A DNA stretch of 64,000 nucleotides, taken from positions 9,967,934 through 10,031,933 of the forward strand of contig OZ020616.1 in NCBI GenBank assembly GCA_963971575.1, read 5' to 3'. The translations under genes were made by a program, and so were the position numbers. Below the pieces are notes generated by a model. That model did not search any database. It saw nothing but the letters and a program-made list of their open reading frames with translations, and was not told the origin of the DNA. Below, one piece after another: positions 11,090 through 20,916 of this stretch (its first letter is position 1; each line of letters starts with the position of its first letter). The stretch is from Liopterus haemorrhoidalis (Eukaryota > Arthropoda > Insecta > Coleoptera > Dytiscidae).

Positions 11090-11462
11090 AGTAAATAATT
11101 TCATTCAGCTTTTTGGACAAGAAGCGATTATTTAAGCAATACAACGTTTCTCCAATAACATTGTTGGCTTCTTCAGGTGCTATAACAACAATATACAATA
11201 AAGTAACAATCTTATATTAATATAAAATTAATTTACCTATGCTAGTTAAACGTCATTCTAACAACATGTACATCAGTTATCACCAAGGATGGTGAAATTG
11301 CAGAAATAACATTGACAAAATATTTTGTACTTGAAAAATCCATTGTTACTTTATTGTATATTGTTGTTATAGCACCTGAAGAAGCCAACAATGTTGTTGG
11401 CGAAACGTTGTATTGCTTAAATAAACGCTTCTTGTTCCAAAAGCTGAATGAAATTATTTACT
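11090..11462. mobile_element. Foldback of two inverted Penelope-like ends
   Basis: Arms 11090-11210 and 11342-11462 are inverted copies about 120 bp long (ATTGTTACTTTATTGTATAT, GCACCTGAAGAAGCC, GTATTGCTTAAATAAACGC). Each holds a CTGAAGA/stem/GAAAC motif like those in Penelope-type termini, better preserved in the right arm. The spacer is about 130 bp. Inserted in the satellite array. Confidence 0.65.
11376..11406 (+). ncRNA. Hammerhead-ribozyme-like motif
   Basis: CTGAAGA, one extra base, a six-pair stem GCCAAC/GTTGGC with a six-base loop, then GAAACG. CTGANGA and GAAA flanking a stem is the hammerhead core. The extra base before the stem is non-canonical, so activity is uncertain. Confidence 0.3.
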
Positions 11463-11601
11463 ATACTATAATTTTAATGTATTTGAAGTACTAGGAAATA
11501 TTTTAAACATGTACCAAGGAAATATTTGAAATATGTACTAGAATATATTTGAAATACTGAAGAAATATTAAAAATATTAGGAAACCTTTGAAATATGATA
11601 C

Positions 11602-11718
11602 AAGCTTTTCACTTTTGTAAGAACAAACTAAGAGGAAATTTTGTTTTCAATAGTTTGCATCATAAAAGTAACCAAAATAACCAGATCTAGTTTGTCTTTA
11701 CAAAACTAAACGGCATAT
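11602..11718. mobile_element. Short F7 derivative (about 117 bp)
   Basis: Both F7 termini are present (CTTTTCACTTTTGTAAGAAC and TTGTCTTTACAAAACTAAAC) but the middle of the 300-bp family is deleted. Confidence 0.65.
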
Positions 11719-11719
11719 A

Positions 11720-12412
11720 AAAAAAATATTGTTTTTAAAATTTATTGTGTGGCATCAAAAGAAAGCTCTTAAGACGTCGATTACGGAACGATAAATATTT
11801 TTTTGAAATTCGTTTTTTTTAACACAAATTTAGCTAAAAATGTGCAAAAGTTCTTGTCCGGCACCCTTTTACCAAAAAGGCTTAAACCAAAAATCTGAAA
11901 AAATTATAAGTCATGTATATTGATCTGAGCCGGAAACGTAAAAGAGGAATTTTTGATCAGATTGTGTTTTTGGAAAATATGGCAGTTATTGTGTTTTTGA
12001 AAAAAATAATTTTTTTAATTCATAATTAAATTATGGCTAATAATGTGGATTTTATGTATTTATAGCTAAGATAGTGCGTGTATTTTTTTGGAATTAAAAA
12101 TATTAAAAAATAATATATTTTTTTAATAGTTGCCAACTACGCCACACTACACTCTACACTGTAAAATATTTTTTATTAATCTAATGCAGATTTGAATACG
12201 AAGCAAATGCAGACAAAAACGCTGGGATATTTGGCAAATTATTTAAATTTTGTTTAAAAAAATTAAATCGATGCTCTTAGTTCTCAAATAACGAATAAAA
12301 CTGTTGATTTTGATGTGATAAATATACCTACACATCCAGTATTATGTTGACTTCTTACACCTATTAAATACCTGCAAAACCCTGAAATGTGTGAAAATTC
12401 GCACTTCACTTA
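11720..12412 (-). mobile_element. F1 element, old diverged copy E
   Basis: Ends with AATACCTGCAAAACCCTG and GTGTGAAAATTCGCACTTCAC, the 5' end of F1 in reverse. It keeps the GATCAGATTGTGTTTTTGG and AAACCAAAAATCTGAAAAAA blocks. The microsatellite end and the tRNA-like module are not recognisable. It starts about 15 bp from the protease stop codon. Confidence 0.6.
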
Positions 12413-12425
12413 AATTTTTTAAATT

Positions 12426-12431
12426 TTTATT
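12426..12431 (-). terminator. AATAAA overlapping the protease stop codon (possible poly(A) signal)
   Basis: The minus strand reads AAAATAAAA across the TAA stop, so an AATAAA hexamer sits on the stop codon itself. About 15 bases further on an F1-type transposable element begins, so any longer 3' UTR and poly(A) signal would come from that element (TTTATT on the plus strand at about 12168-12175 is another candidate). Confidence 0.3.
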
Positions 12432-15400
12432 TTGATGCAAGATACCAAAAAATTATATATATCGTATGAATATTTAATTTAATTTTAAATTGTTTGTTTT
12501 TGCCCAATACTTTTTTTTTAGGTCTTCTAGTAAATGAGTCTTCGTCAAAATATTCTGGTTTTGGCATATCCATTTCACCCATTCCGTCTTCATAGTCCGA
12601 AAATATTTCATGAGGGTCATATTTACTTCTTCTCATGTCGCGTCTTCGGTTCTCCCTAGTATAATTTCCTCTAATCACGTAATCGACGGGATGGACACCT
12701 TCTTCTTGATCAGGATCAATAAAACGATACCGACTATAATTTCTTGGGATTATATTGAAGTCTTCTATGTTACGCAAACTATTAAGAACGCGTTCCACAT
12801 CTTTTTTTAAATCTCTCTCTATAGTTTTACTTTTTTTTATTTTGTCTTTATTTTTAGAATGTGTAAAACCTAAACCATACCGCATATGGTTTAGGTTTTT
12901 CAGATTTCTACGTAATCCCAGATCATCAGGCTTTGCTCCTAAAGTTTTATTCTTAACCTGATTGCGTTCCACATCTTTTTTTAAAAATCTCTCCATAATT
13001 TTATTTTTTCTTATTTTGCCTTTATTTTCAGAATGTGTTGCGGTTTTGTTTAGGTTTGTCTGATTACTACGTAATCCCAAATTATCAGGCTTTGCTCCTA
13101 AAGTTTTATTCTTAACCTGATTGCGTTCCACATCTTTTTTTAAAAATCTCTCCATAATTTTATTTTTTCTTATTTTGCCTTTATTTTCAGAATGTGTTGC
13201 GGTTTTGTTTAGGTTTGTCTGATTACTACGTAATCTCAGTTCATCAGGTTTTGCTCCTAAAGTTTTATTGTTAACCTGATTTTGTACTTTTGATTTTTTT
13301 ACCCTAAGTTTGCTTTCAAGGATAGTCTTTGCGCTTCCATCCATTTCCGGCACTACATCTTCCAAATCAGAATATAAAGACCTACGGTATGCTGCCTTTT
13401 TGTCAAAATTTAGTTCACTTAAATTAAGATTAAGGATATCAGGTTTTTCTTCAAATTGATCTAAATTTGTGGGTGCTGAATTGTGCATTTTATCCTTTCT
13501 TTTCTCCTCCTCTTTGTCAAAATGTAATGCACGTAGATTTAAATCAAGATCGTTAAGTTTTTTTGTTTGTTCATCCATCTGATTTTGTAAATTTGATTTA
13601 ATTGGCGTAAAATAATGGTTCCCTTTCTCAAAATGAAGTTCTTGTAAACCTAAGTCAAGAACTTCAGGTATTTGTTGCAAATTTCTAACTGGTATCAAGT
13701 TTACGAAATGTTTTGTCAAATTTGAATCTATTAGTTTAAAATTATTAATTTTCTGCTTTCCATTTTCAAAGTACAATTCTTGTAAACCAAGGTTAAACAT
13801 TATAGGTATTTCTTCAAATTTTAGTTTGTCCGTTTTTTGATTTTGTAAATTAGATTTTATGGACGTCAAATTTTGTATTTTATTCTTTCCATTTTCAAAA
13901 TGCAATTGTTTTAATCCAAGGTCAAAGTCTTTAAGATTTTCATCAGATTTTTTAATTATTCCATTATTTTTCAATTGGTTTTGTAAATTTGATGTTTTCG
14001 GTGTGTAAGTACGCAATTCATGCCTTCCGTTTTTAAAGTACAATTCTTGTAGTCCCAGGTCAAGAACATCAGGTATTTGTTCGAGCCCTCTTATTGCTTG
14101 GTTAGTTTTGAATTGACTTTGTAAACTTGATTTTGTTGGTGCAAAATTCTGCATGTCATGCTTTCCATTTCTGTTATTTTTCGCCTGGTAGGTAAAGTTT
14201 AGGTCTTGCACACCTAGATTAAAAACATTAACATTTTGCTCAGGATCATTTATTGGTGTATCAATTTCCGTCTGATATTCTAAATTTAACACAAAATTTT
14301 CAAAATCATATTCTTCGTCTTCACTCTCGTTATTTGCTGATTTTTCAGAGTCGAATTGTATTTGTAAAGCTTCTTTCATAGATTTTGGTTCATATTCAGT
14401 TGTATTATTAGTATTGAATTGATTTTGTAAATTATAATCTATAGGCCAAAAACTGTATTCATCTTCATCCTGGTTATTTAATGTTTGGTTATCAACGAAC
14501 AATGCTTCTAGACGTTGGTTAATGTCCACAGATTTAAGTCCATTTATTCGTCTATTTCTTTCCAACTGATTATGTAAATTTGATGGAGCATAGTACACAT
14601 ATATTTCGTCTTCAATCGGCTTATTTGATGTTTGGTTATAAATGAACATTTTTTCTTGCTTAAAATCCTCATCCATTAGTTTATTTATAAGTTCACTCGT
14701 TGAATTCAACTGTAAATTTGATGAAGAATTAAGTATTTTAGTTCTGTCTTCACGGTGGTTGTTTTCTGTTTTGTTGTCAAACGTCAATTCTGTTAAATAT
14801 TGGTTAAAAATATTAGCATTTGGTTCAATTTCCGTTATGGTCTGGCGCATTTTTCGATTTCCATCTTGACTCTGATTATTTGATGATTGGTTATTAAGGT
14901 GTATTTCTTGTAAACCTTGCTTCAGAACATCAATTTTTGGTTCTAGGTGATCTAAAGCTGTATTTTTTTCCATCTGAGTTTGTAAATTTGGTTCTGTAGA
15001 CTTAGAATTGGTTTCAGAATATGGCTTTGATTTTTTATCTATGTCACGCACATCTTCTGAGTCAGAATATAAAGAACTCAATTTATTTGTGGTCTTGCCA
15101 TCAAAAAACTTTTGGTTAGGATCAATAGTTCTTAAAAATTCAGTAATATTTTGATTTTCTAATTTTGTGGTTGCAATATTATCGTCTAAATATGAACTGA
15201 CGATTTCACTATTTCCTCCTTTAGTTTCAGAATATAATGATCTCTTATTTCGTTTTGTTTTCTTATCAAAATTCAATTTGCTTGAACTAAGATATTGGAC
15301 ATTAGCTTCTCGTTTAAATGTTTTTAAAGATTTTTTTTTATCTATTGAACGAATTTTTCTAGCAATATCTGCATATTTGGCCATGGTGTCGTAGATCCAT

Positions 15401-15515
15401 TCTTGAAAATGATCTATTCTTGTCCAGACAACTGGATAGATAGAGGTACAACCAACACTATAGGATACAACCGCTTGGAGACTGTGTTCAAAAATAAGTG
15501 GACCACCAGATTCGC
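12427..15515 (-). CDS. Exon 2: end of the S1 protease domain plus a 985-residue repetitive tail
   Basis: The acceptor is a T/A-rich tract ending TTTTAG before 15515. The exon supplies the last two bases of Gly223, then E224-S225-GGPL, a Cys at 245 and the usual domain end (VVWTRIDHFQEWIYDT, about residue 266). The frame then runs without a stop for another 985 residues to TAA at 12427-12429, giving 1251 residues in all. The tail is rich in Asn, Lys, Asp and Glu, shows no Cys, has many N-x-S/T sequons, and is built of degenerate repeats: SNLQNQ alternating with DLGLQELHFENGK-like blocks (about ten), and RSLYS-D/E-x-ED blocks after basic pairs. An acidic stretch and a short hydrophobic C-terminus end it. 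Usual secreted S1 proteases are about 250-300 residues, so this tail is exceptional. I recognise no domain in the tail and assign it no function. Confidence 0.85.
12961..13278 (-). repeat. Two tandem 159-bp (53-codon) near-identical repeats in the protease tail
   Basis: Bases 12961-13119 and 13120-13278 are almost identical at DNA level and encode a 53-residue unit containing NKTLGAKPD, SNQTNLNKTATHSENKGK and MERFLKKDVE. A third, degraded unit lies at about 12790-12960. The near-identity compared with the strongly diverged repeats elsewhere in the tail suggests a recent in-frame duplication. The unit length of 159 bp keeps the frame. Confidence 0.9.
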
Positions 15516-15693
15516 CTAAAATAATAATAAATTATTATGAATACATAATAATGGGGTGACAAAAATGTACAAAAGCAGGCCATTCTGAAAAGAATGCAAT
15601 ACATCAGCCAAAAATAAACTGGCAGGACAAATTTGGAGACGTAACAGACTATTTCTACGTGAATATACTAATAATGGTAGTGATTATACACTA

Positions 15694-16217
15694 AAGTGGG
15701 TTTTACACGATTCAATTTATTGATCAATTAATTGAAAAAGTTGATCTTCAATTTATTGAAGTGTGTAATATGTTCAAATTTCAACGATAAATTGAACAAT
15801 TAATTGATGAATAAATTGATCAATTTATTTTGAAAATAGAACAAGTTCTATTTTTCATCAATTTTTTGTGGAATTCTAGATATATCTGTTTAGTTATTGC
15901 CAACTGTTTAGTTGTAGCATAACCTAAAAATATATAGTTTGTGTTTTATTTTCAAATGTGACAGAACCTCACTCATTCTAATTTACCATCATCTAGGTTA
16001 CTTCTTTTGTAATTTTGTAAAGATTTTTTCAATATTTTCATTTCGATAAATATGTCAACATATTTTACAGTTGGTAAAGTAAAAGTTTTCAAAAAAATTG
16101 ATAAATAAATTGATGTGTGTAAAGTGCTCCTTTTATTTTCAAGGTTACCAATACATTAATTGACAAAAAACTTGATCAGTTTATTAATCATTAAATTGAA
16201 TTGTGTAAAACCAACTT
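15694..16217. mobile_element. TIR MITE in the protease intron
   Basis: About 524 bp with roughly 40-bp inverted termini: AAGTGGGTTTTACACGATTC on the left and GAATTGTGTAAAACCAACTT on the right. No ORF. Further internal ATTGATCAATT palindromes. Confidence 0.75.
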
Positions 16218-16284
16218 CAGGTGCAAAAAAACCATGCCACCTATGTTTTTCTTAATATTTTTATGTACAAGTTAAAATTACTTA

Positions 16285-16420
16285 GGGCTGGTTTCGGAAA
16301 GCTTAGTAAACTATAAGCAAATGATCAAATACGGTCACAATAAAACAATCCTATAAGTAACCATAGAAACAATTTTCTAACTATTTGGTTATAGTTAACT
16401 AAGCTTTCAGAAACCGGCCC
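16285..16420. mobile_element. 136-bp MITE
   Basis: Inverted ends GGGCTGGTTTCGGAAAGCTT and AAGCTTTCAGAAACCGGCCC with internal TAGTAAACTATAA/TTATAGTTAACTA pairing. It folds over most of its length. Non-coding. Confidence 0.75.
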
Positions 16421-16979
16421 ATATTCAGACCAATTCTGTAACTCTGTTACTATGATCACAGTAATTCTGTTACTATGAGCAAGGTGCTATAATAGTAACT
16501 TTGGGGTATTTCGTATTCCGTCAGGCAAAAGTTACTATAATATTTAGTAACTTGTCACTGTAAAAGTTTCTATCATAGCAGCTGCCAAATTTTGGTGTTT
16601 AATAAGTAATAACTTAGTTCTTGTGAAAATTAAAATTTTATTTTTTTTTATTTTTTTATTTTATTTATTACGCCAATCCAACAGGACAAGATGTCCCAAT
16701 TACAGGTTTGGCACTACATACAACACAAAATTACAAAAACAAAAAATCATCTGTAGTATAAACTTAAGGCTAGAATAAAATGGCGGATAGTTGGTTTCAA
16801 GTTGAACTTTTAGATATAATAAAAAATAAAAAATATTAGTGAACAAAGTTATTTAAATTTAAATTAAATATATAAAAAATACGTATGTATGAGTGTAGGT
16901 AAATATTTATATTGCAGGAGATGAAATATATTGGAGACCAAAAAAGTATTTTCCAGCTCCTCATTTTGAGTCTTTTTAA

Positions 16980-16985
<6 letters not shown>
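16421..16985. other. Intron DNA with GTTACTAT motifs
   Basis: Several GTTACTATGA/AGTTACTATAA repeats in both orientations at 16435-16580 suggest a degraded MITE. Then AT-rich DNA up to an (AAT)n microsatellite at about 16980-17010. Confidence 0.35.
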
Positions 16986-17011
<26 letters not shown>

Positions 17012-17014
<3 letters not shown>

Positions 17015-17490
17015 GCAGGATGCAGAAAGCAGTGCTACTCGGGTCGCTCCGCATTGTGCGGGCACTGGATCTGGCGTAATTTCCGCGGCTGCATATCGCC
17101 AGGGTCCACGACTGCATCCCAAGTCGTGTGTATTTAGCTCCACTAGTCTCTAGTATGACGCGACTCAAAAGGTTGCTGAAGTTTGAGATTAGTGGACGCT
17201 TGTCAAGACCTGACAAACCCCAAAATAATAATAATAAATTTATTCCATTCCCGTCTGCAGATCTTCTGCCAACTCTTTGATCTGCAGGATGCAGAAAGCA
17301 GTGCTGCTCGGATCACTCCGCATTGTGCGGGCACTGGATCTAGCGTAATTTCCGCGGCTGCATATCGCCAGGATTTGGGATGCAGTCGTGTGTATTTAGC
17401 TCCACTAGTCTCTAGTATTACGCGGCTCAAAAGGTTGCTGAAGTTTGAGATTAGTGGACGATTGTCAAGACCTGACAAACCCCATAATAA
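17012..17490. repeat. F5 repeat, two tandem copies
   Basis: Copies at about 17012-17222 and 17284-17484 share AGCAGGATGCAGAAAGCAGT, GCATTGTGCGGGCACTGGAT, TTTCCGCGGCTGCATATCGC and GAGATTAGTGGACG, each followed by CAAGACCTGACAAACCCC and AAT-rich DNA. A related, more diverged copy is at 22140-22378. GC-richer than the surroundings and possibly a retroelement 3' region, but I do not recognise a coding domain. ORFs on both strands are by-products. Confidence 0.65.
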
Positions 17491-17569
17491 ATTTATTTAT
17501 ATACATATTTTTATATTATAATAGTAATAAATAGGTAAACATTCGTATTAATAAGATTTAACAAATGTA

Positions 17570-18637
17570 CAGGGTATGCGCCGCACCTCGAATAACTCCT
17601 TTATTTTAAGAGATACAAAGAAAATCTTCAGAAGAAAAGTTAAACTAGACAAAAGGACCCCCTTAAGGATTATAATGAGAATTCTGCATCACTTCCAGTT
17701 TAAACGGAAATTGTTTCAACATTTTATCTAGCATAGAGAATCGGTTCTTTATTTATTTTATTTTTTCTTACAAGTAAATTAAATCAGCTTTATAAGGATA
17801 CCGAAATATCATACTTTATTTGTAACCATTTCAAAATGGCGACCATTTATTTGTAAAATAATAAATAACATAAATCGTACATAAGTTAAACATAGCAAGT
17901 TTTGAAAATGATTTTGTTACATAAAAAAAAAACAAAACAAAACAAAGAAAACCTGAAATTTTCTTGTCTATTGCTTAATTATGGCTTACGTACGGTACTC
18001 AAATAAAGAAATGACAGATATGGTTCTGGCATTCGCGGAATGTCAAATAAATTCTGTTAGTGTCCAGAAACTCTACCAAGAAAGATATCCTGAAAGTTAG
18101 AAGACTTAGAACATAGCGTAAGAACAGCCATCAGGGAAATTCAAGAGTATACCCTTTTAAATGTAATGGAAAAGTTTTAATTACGAATAAGAAAATTTGT
18201 GGATAACAACGGCGGTCATATTGAACATCTGTAAATTTTCCTTAGTTTATTTATTACTAACTTAAGTCATATTTTGTTTTATTGTTTTCCCTAGTTACAT
18301 AATGTTATATATTTTTATAATTTATTTTCTACGATTTTTATGTTATTTATTATTTTATAAATAAATGGTCGCCATTTTGAAATGGTTAAAATTAAAGTAT
18401 AATATTTTGATATGCTTGTAAAGCAGATTTAATGTACTGTCAAGAAAAAATAAATAAAGTTAAAGTACCGATTCTCTATGCTAGATAAAAAGTTAAAACG
18501 ATTTCCGCTGAAACCGAAAGTGCATGCAGTCCTTAAGTGAGCCCTTTTGTGTAGTTGACCTTTTCTTCTGAAGAATTTTTTGTATTTCTTAAAATAAAGG
18601 AGTTATTCGAGGTACGGCGTTTCAAACAAACACCCTG
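17570..18637 (+). mobile_element. DUF4817-type transposon deletion derivative with very long TIRs
   Basis: 1068 bp flanked by TA. Left (17570-17890) and right (18320-18637) arms are inverted over about 300 bp: both read CTCGAATAACTCCTTTATTT, CTAGCATAGAGAATCGGT and ATGGCGACCATTTAT in mirrored positions. The centre keeps only the first and last parts of a transposase gene. Confidence 0.8.
17981..18234 (+). pseudogene. Remnant of a DUF4817-type transposase (N- and C-terminal ends only)
   Basis: ATG at 17981 opens MAYVRYSNKEMTDMVLAF, continuing to KLYQERYPES and a TAG at 18098, matching the N-terminal helix-turn-helix start of insect DUF4817 transposases. At 18196-18234 the reading FVDNNGGHIEHL and a stop matches the usual C-terminus (NGGHFEHL) of the same proteins. 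The catalytic middle is deleted. Confidence 0.7.
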
Positions 18638-18929
18638 TATGTCAAACATATATTAAAAAAAACAATTTTGTAATTGCTTGCATCCTTTTTAAAACTAAGA
18701 TTTACACGAAACAAGAATATATTTAAAAAGAAAATAGTTTCTTTGTTTCCAAAAAATTAACAAAGCTTTATTCAGTCACGTAGACAAATAATTTCATTGG
18801 GGAGAAGGGTACAAAGGAGCCAAATGGAAGTGATAACAAAACAAGGCAGATACATTGAAGTGATGAAAAATCTATCTTCATGAGAGGTTCTAACCTTCAA
18901 ACCCCACCTACCTACGCCACTGGGTCTGT

Positions 18930-19110
18930 GACGAAACCTATGTTGTTGCTGATAATTTCAAGAAAATGCGTTAAATAGAAAATATAGATATCCTTTTAAT
19001 AAAAATAAACCATATGAAAATTGGATCATCAGTTTTCGAGTGAAAAGCCGACAAGCGAACCGACATACAGACACACAGAGAGACGTTACCTCTTATACAC
19101 ACAGCGGCAA
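18930..19110 (-). repeat. F10 repeat, copy 2
   Basis: Reverse of 6160-6470: AACGTCTCTCTGTGTGTCTG, ACTGATGATCCAATTTTCAT, AACGCATTTTCTTGA, AACAACATAGGTTTCG. Microsatellite-like GTCT part at the same place. Confidence 0.55.
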
Positions 19111-19199
19111 ATTTAAAGGAACAGATGAACAGAAAGGAAAATTATGTTTTTTTTTAAATTTTATTATTTTGTAGCCTATATCTAGATAGCTTTGAATGC

Positions 19200-19418
19200 T
19201 CAACTAAAAAATGAACGAAGATTGTATCGACGCAAATGAGAACAATATATAGAAATATTTAGTTTTGCTACTACTGTATCTTTTGGTGGATGTTCAATTA
19301 TGGTGTGGGGTGGAATATGTTTGGGAGCTCGCACAGAGTCAGTGGTGATTGATGGCGGAGCGTTAACTGCAGATAGGTACATCAGAGATATTGTTCAAAA
19401 CCACGTTGTACTTAAAAA
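19200..19418 (+). pseudogene. Tc1-like transposase fragment
   Basis: Reads, with a small break, RRLYRRK, then FATTVSFGGCSIMVWGGICL, then ARTESVVIDGGALTADRYI and RDIVQNHVV. This is the middle of Tc1 transposases (GGGSVMVWGG, LNADRYI). No N-terminus, no terminal repeats, and it ends abruptly at about 19418, so it is a dead fragment in the protease intron. Confidence 0.75.
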
Positions 19419-19507
19419 ACTAACAATTTCCGTACCTAATATAATTTGTTATTATCTAAGAAAGATGTCCCTGCAAAAAATTCATGAAAATAATGTAAAT
19501 TGAGTGT

Positions 19508-19645
19508 GTGTGTATATATATATATATATACAATAAGAATTGTTTGGGATAAAGAAGAAGGCGATGGAGTTATCCAATTATTTCATAATCGATCCAATAT
19601 CGATTCAAAAATTCTCCGTCTGGTTATATATATATATATATATGC
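19508..19645. repeat. (TA)n microsatellites
   Basis: TA dinucleotide runs at about 19513-19530 and 19624-19643, with a similar ATTCTCCGTCTGG flank also found near the (TA)n at 20318-20373. Confidence 0.7.
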
Positions 19646-20280
19646 CAGAACCGATACGGAAAGCTTACATGACATTTACTCGTTTTTGTTAACTTTTAAA
19701 AATGTCAGGTAAATTTTTGGTGCGATTCTTCCATTTTTTACATTTAGTGGTGTTATCTCCATCCTTTTTTTACTACCTTCCTTTATATTATTTTCTAAAT
19801 GTACTTTTTTACACTTTATACTTTTCTCCTCGTAGGAGTTTTACTTGTTTACATCCACGAGATGTCAAACATTTCATATTTTCCCGGGGTTAGAAGTAGG
19901 AAGTTTTCTTCTTGTTACTGGCATAACCACAATGCCTTGCGTATCGGGTCATGTGACTCAGTAACCAAAATGGCGTCAAATCTGCCTTAACATCTTTAAC
20001 TTGTTTTCTTCAATTTTTGATGTATTCAAGTGTTTCTTAACAACTCTTTTACTGTTTTGGACACCATGGGTCTAACTTCACTTACTTATATTACATCTTG
20101 GCGACGTGCTTAGCTATTTCGGTAAGAAATTATACAGTTTGTGTTTGCTTTTATGACCGGTTCATTTTGTTATAGAAATCCTTGAAAAAGTTTATGAAGA
20201 ATAAACGAAATATTGGATCAATTATGAAATAATTGCATTATCCTTCGCTTTACTTCTTTTTCCCAAATAATTTCCTATGA
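19646..20280. other. Intron DNA without recognised feature
   Basis: Both strands scanned; ORFs below 70 codons overlap each other and have no family resemblance. Confidence 0.4.
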
Positions 20281-20319
20281 TAGTGCCTCAACAGAAGATC
20301 AAAAAATTCTCCGTGCTGG

Positions 20320-20375
<56 letters not shown>

Positions 20376-20512
20376 CTATATATGTGTTATTTTTCTATGT
20401 TCTTTACATGACTGAAGATGTGCAACTGTATGCACGAAACGTATCTGTAATGTTTTAATGACTGTTTTAATAAATTGACGAATATACAAGATAATGTTTT
20501 ATTTATATATAT
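20281..20512 (+). repeat. (TA)n microsatellite followed by a Penelope-like end
   Basis: Long TA run at about 20321-20373, then CTGAAGA/stem/GAAACG at 20412-20440 followed by TTTTAATAAATTGACG. The arrangement of CTGARGA motif, GAAACGT and AATAAA is typical of Penelope-like termini. Confidence 0.5.
20412..20440 (+). ncRNA. Hammerhead-ribozyme-like motif
   Basis: CTGAAGA, one extra T, five-pair stem GTGCA/TGCAC with loop ACTGTA, then GAAACG. Same architecture as 11376-11406 but different stem sequence. Processing activity is not established. Confidence 0.3.
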
Positions 20513-20812
20513 AAGCTGTTCACTTTTGTAAGAACACACTAGATCTGGTTATTTTGGTTACTTTTATGATGTGTTATTGACTTTAAATGTCAATTAAAAA
20601 TATTCCTTACGCTGTAAAACCGACTTTAGGTTGATAAGGTTATGATCATTATAATTAAGATATCATTTTTCATTATGACATATGTCAAATGGGTCGACAT
20701 TTTAAAAAAGTGACATTTTTTAATACCAACATGACATACAGCTTCAAAGGTGCAAACTACTGAAAACAAAATTCCCTCTTAGTTTGTTCATACAAGAGTG
20801 AACAGCTTATAT
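20513..20812. mobile_element. F7 MITE, complete copy
   Basis: About 300 bp with inverted ends AAGCTGTTCACTTTTGTAAG and ACAAGAGTGAACAGCTTAT, followed inward by GAACACACTAGATCTGG. It provides the empty-site reference for the F6 insertion at 30412-31241. Confidence 0.85.
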
Positions 20813-20916
20813 ATATGACTCCGGAGCCCAATAATTTATTTAACTAGTGTCGCTGTGAGTTTTTGTGTATTATAACAGGAGTTTATACTGCAGTTTTGTT
20901 TAATTAAATAACTTAC

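Larger units (their letters stand above)
9766..11590. repeat. Short-period satellite, interrupted by two insertions
   Basis: Degenerate units of about 20-25 bp built on TAGGAAATATTTGAAATA with variable GTATTA/GTACTA links, at 9766-9890, 10832-11060 and 11465-11590. The same array therefore lies on both sides of the transposon at 9891-10831 and of the foldback at 11090-11462. Confidence 0.75.
15516..20916 (-). other. Intron of the tailed serine protease gene
   Basis: A phase-1 intron of 5401 bp with GTAAGT at the donor and TTTTAG at the acceptor. It is densely filled with mobile DNA: two TIR MITEs near the acceptor, a duplicated 200-bp repeat, a DUF4817-type deletion derivative, an F10 repeat, a Tc1 fragment, TA microsatellites, a Penelope-like end and an F7 MITE. 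The split falls between Ile222 and the GESGG motif, so neither exon alone encodes an active protease. Confidence 0.85.

Noticed and set aside
12427..15384. Independent gene starting MAKYADIARK
   Set aside because: The frame stays open upstream of this Met into the S1 protease end with a good splice acceptor, so the Met is internal.
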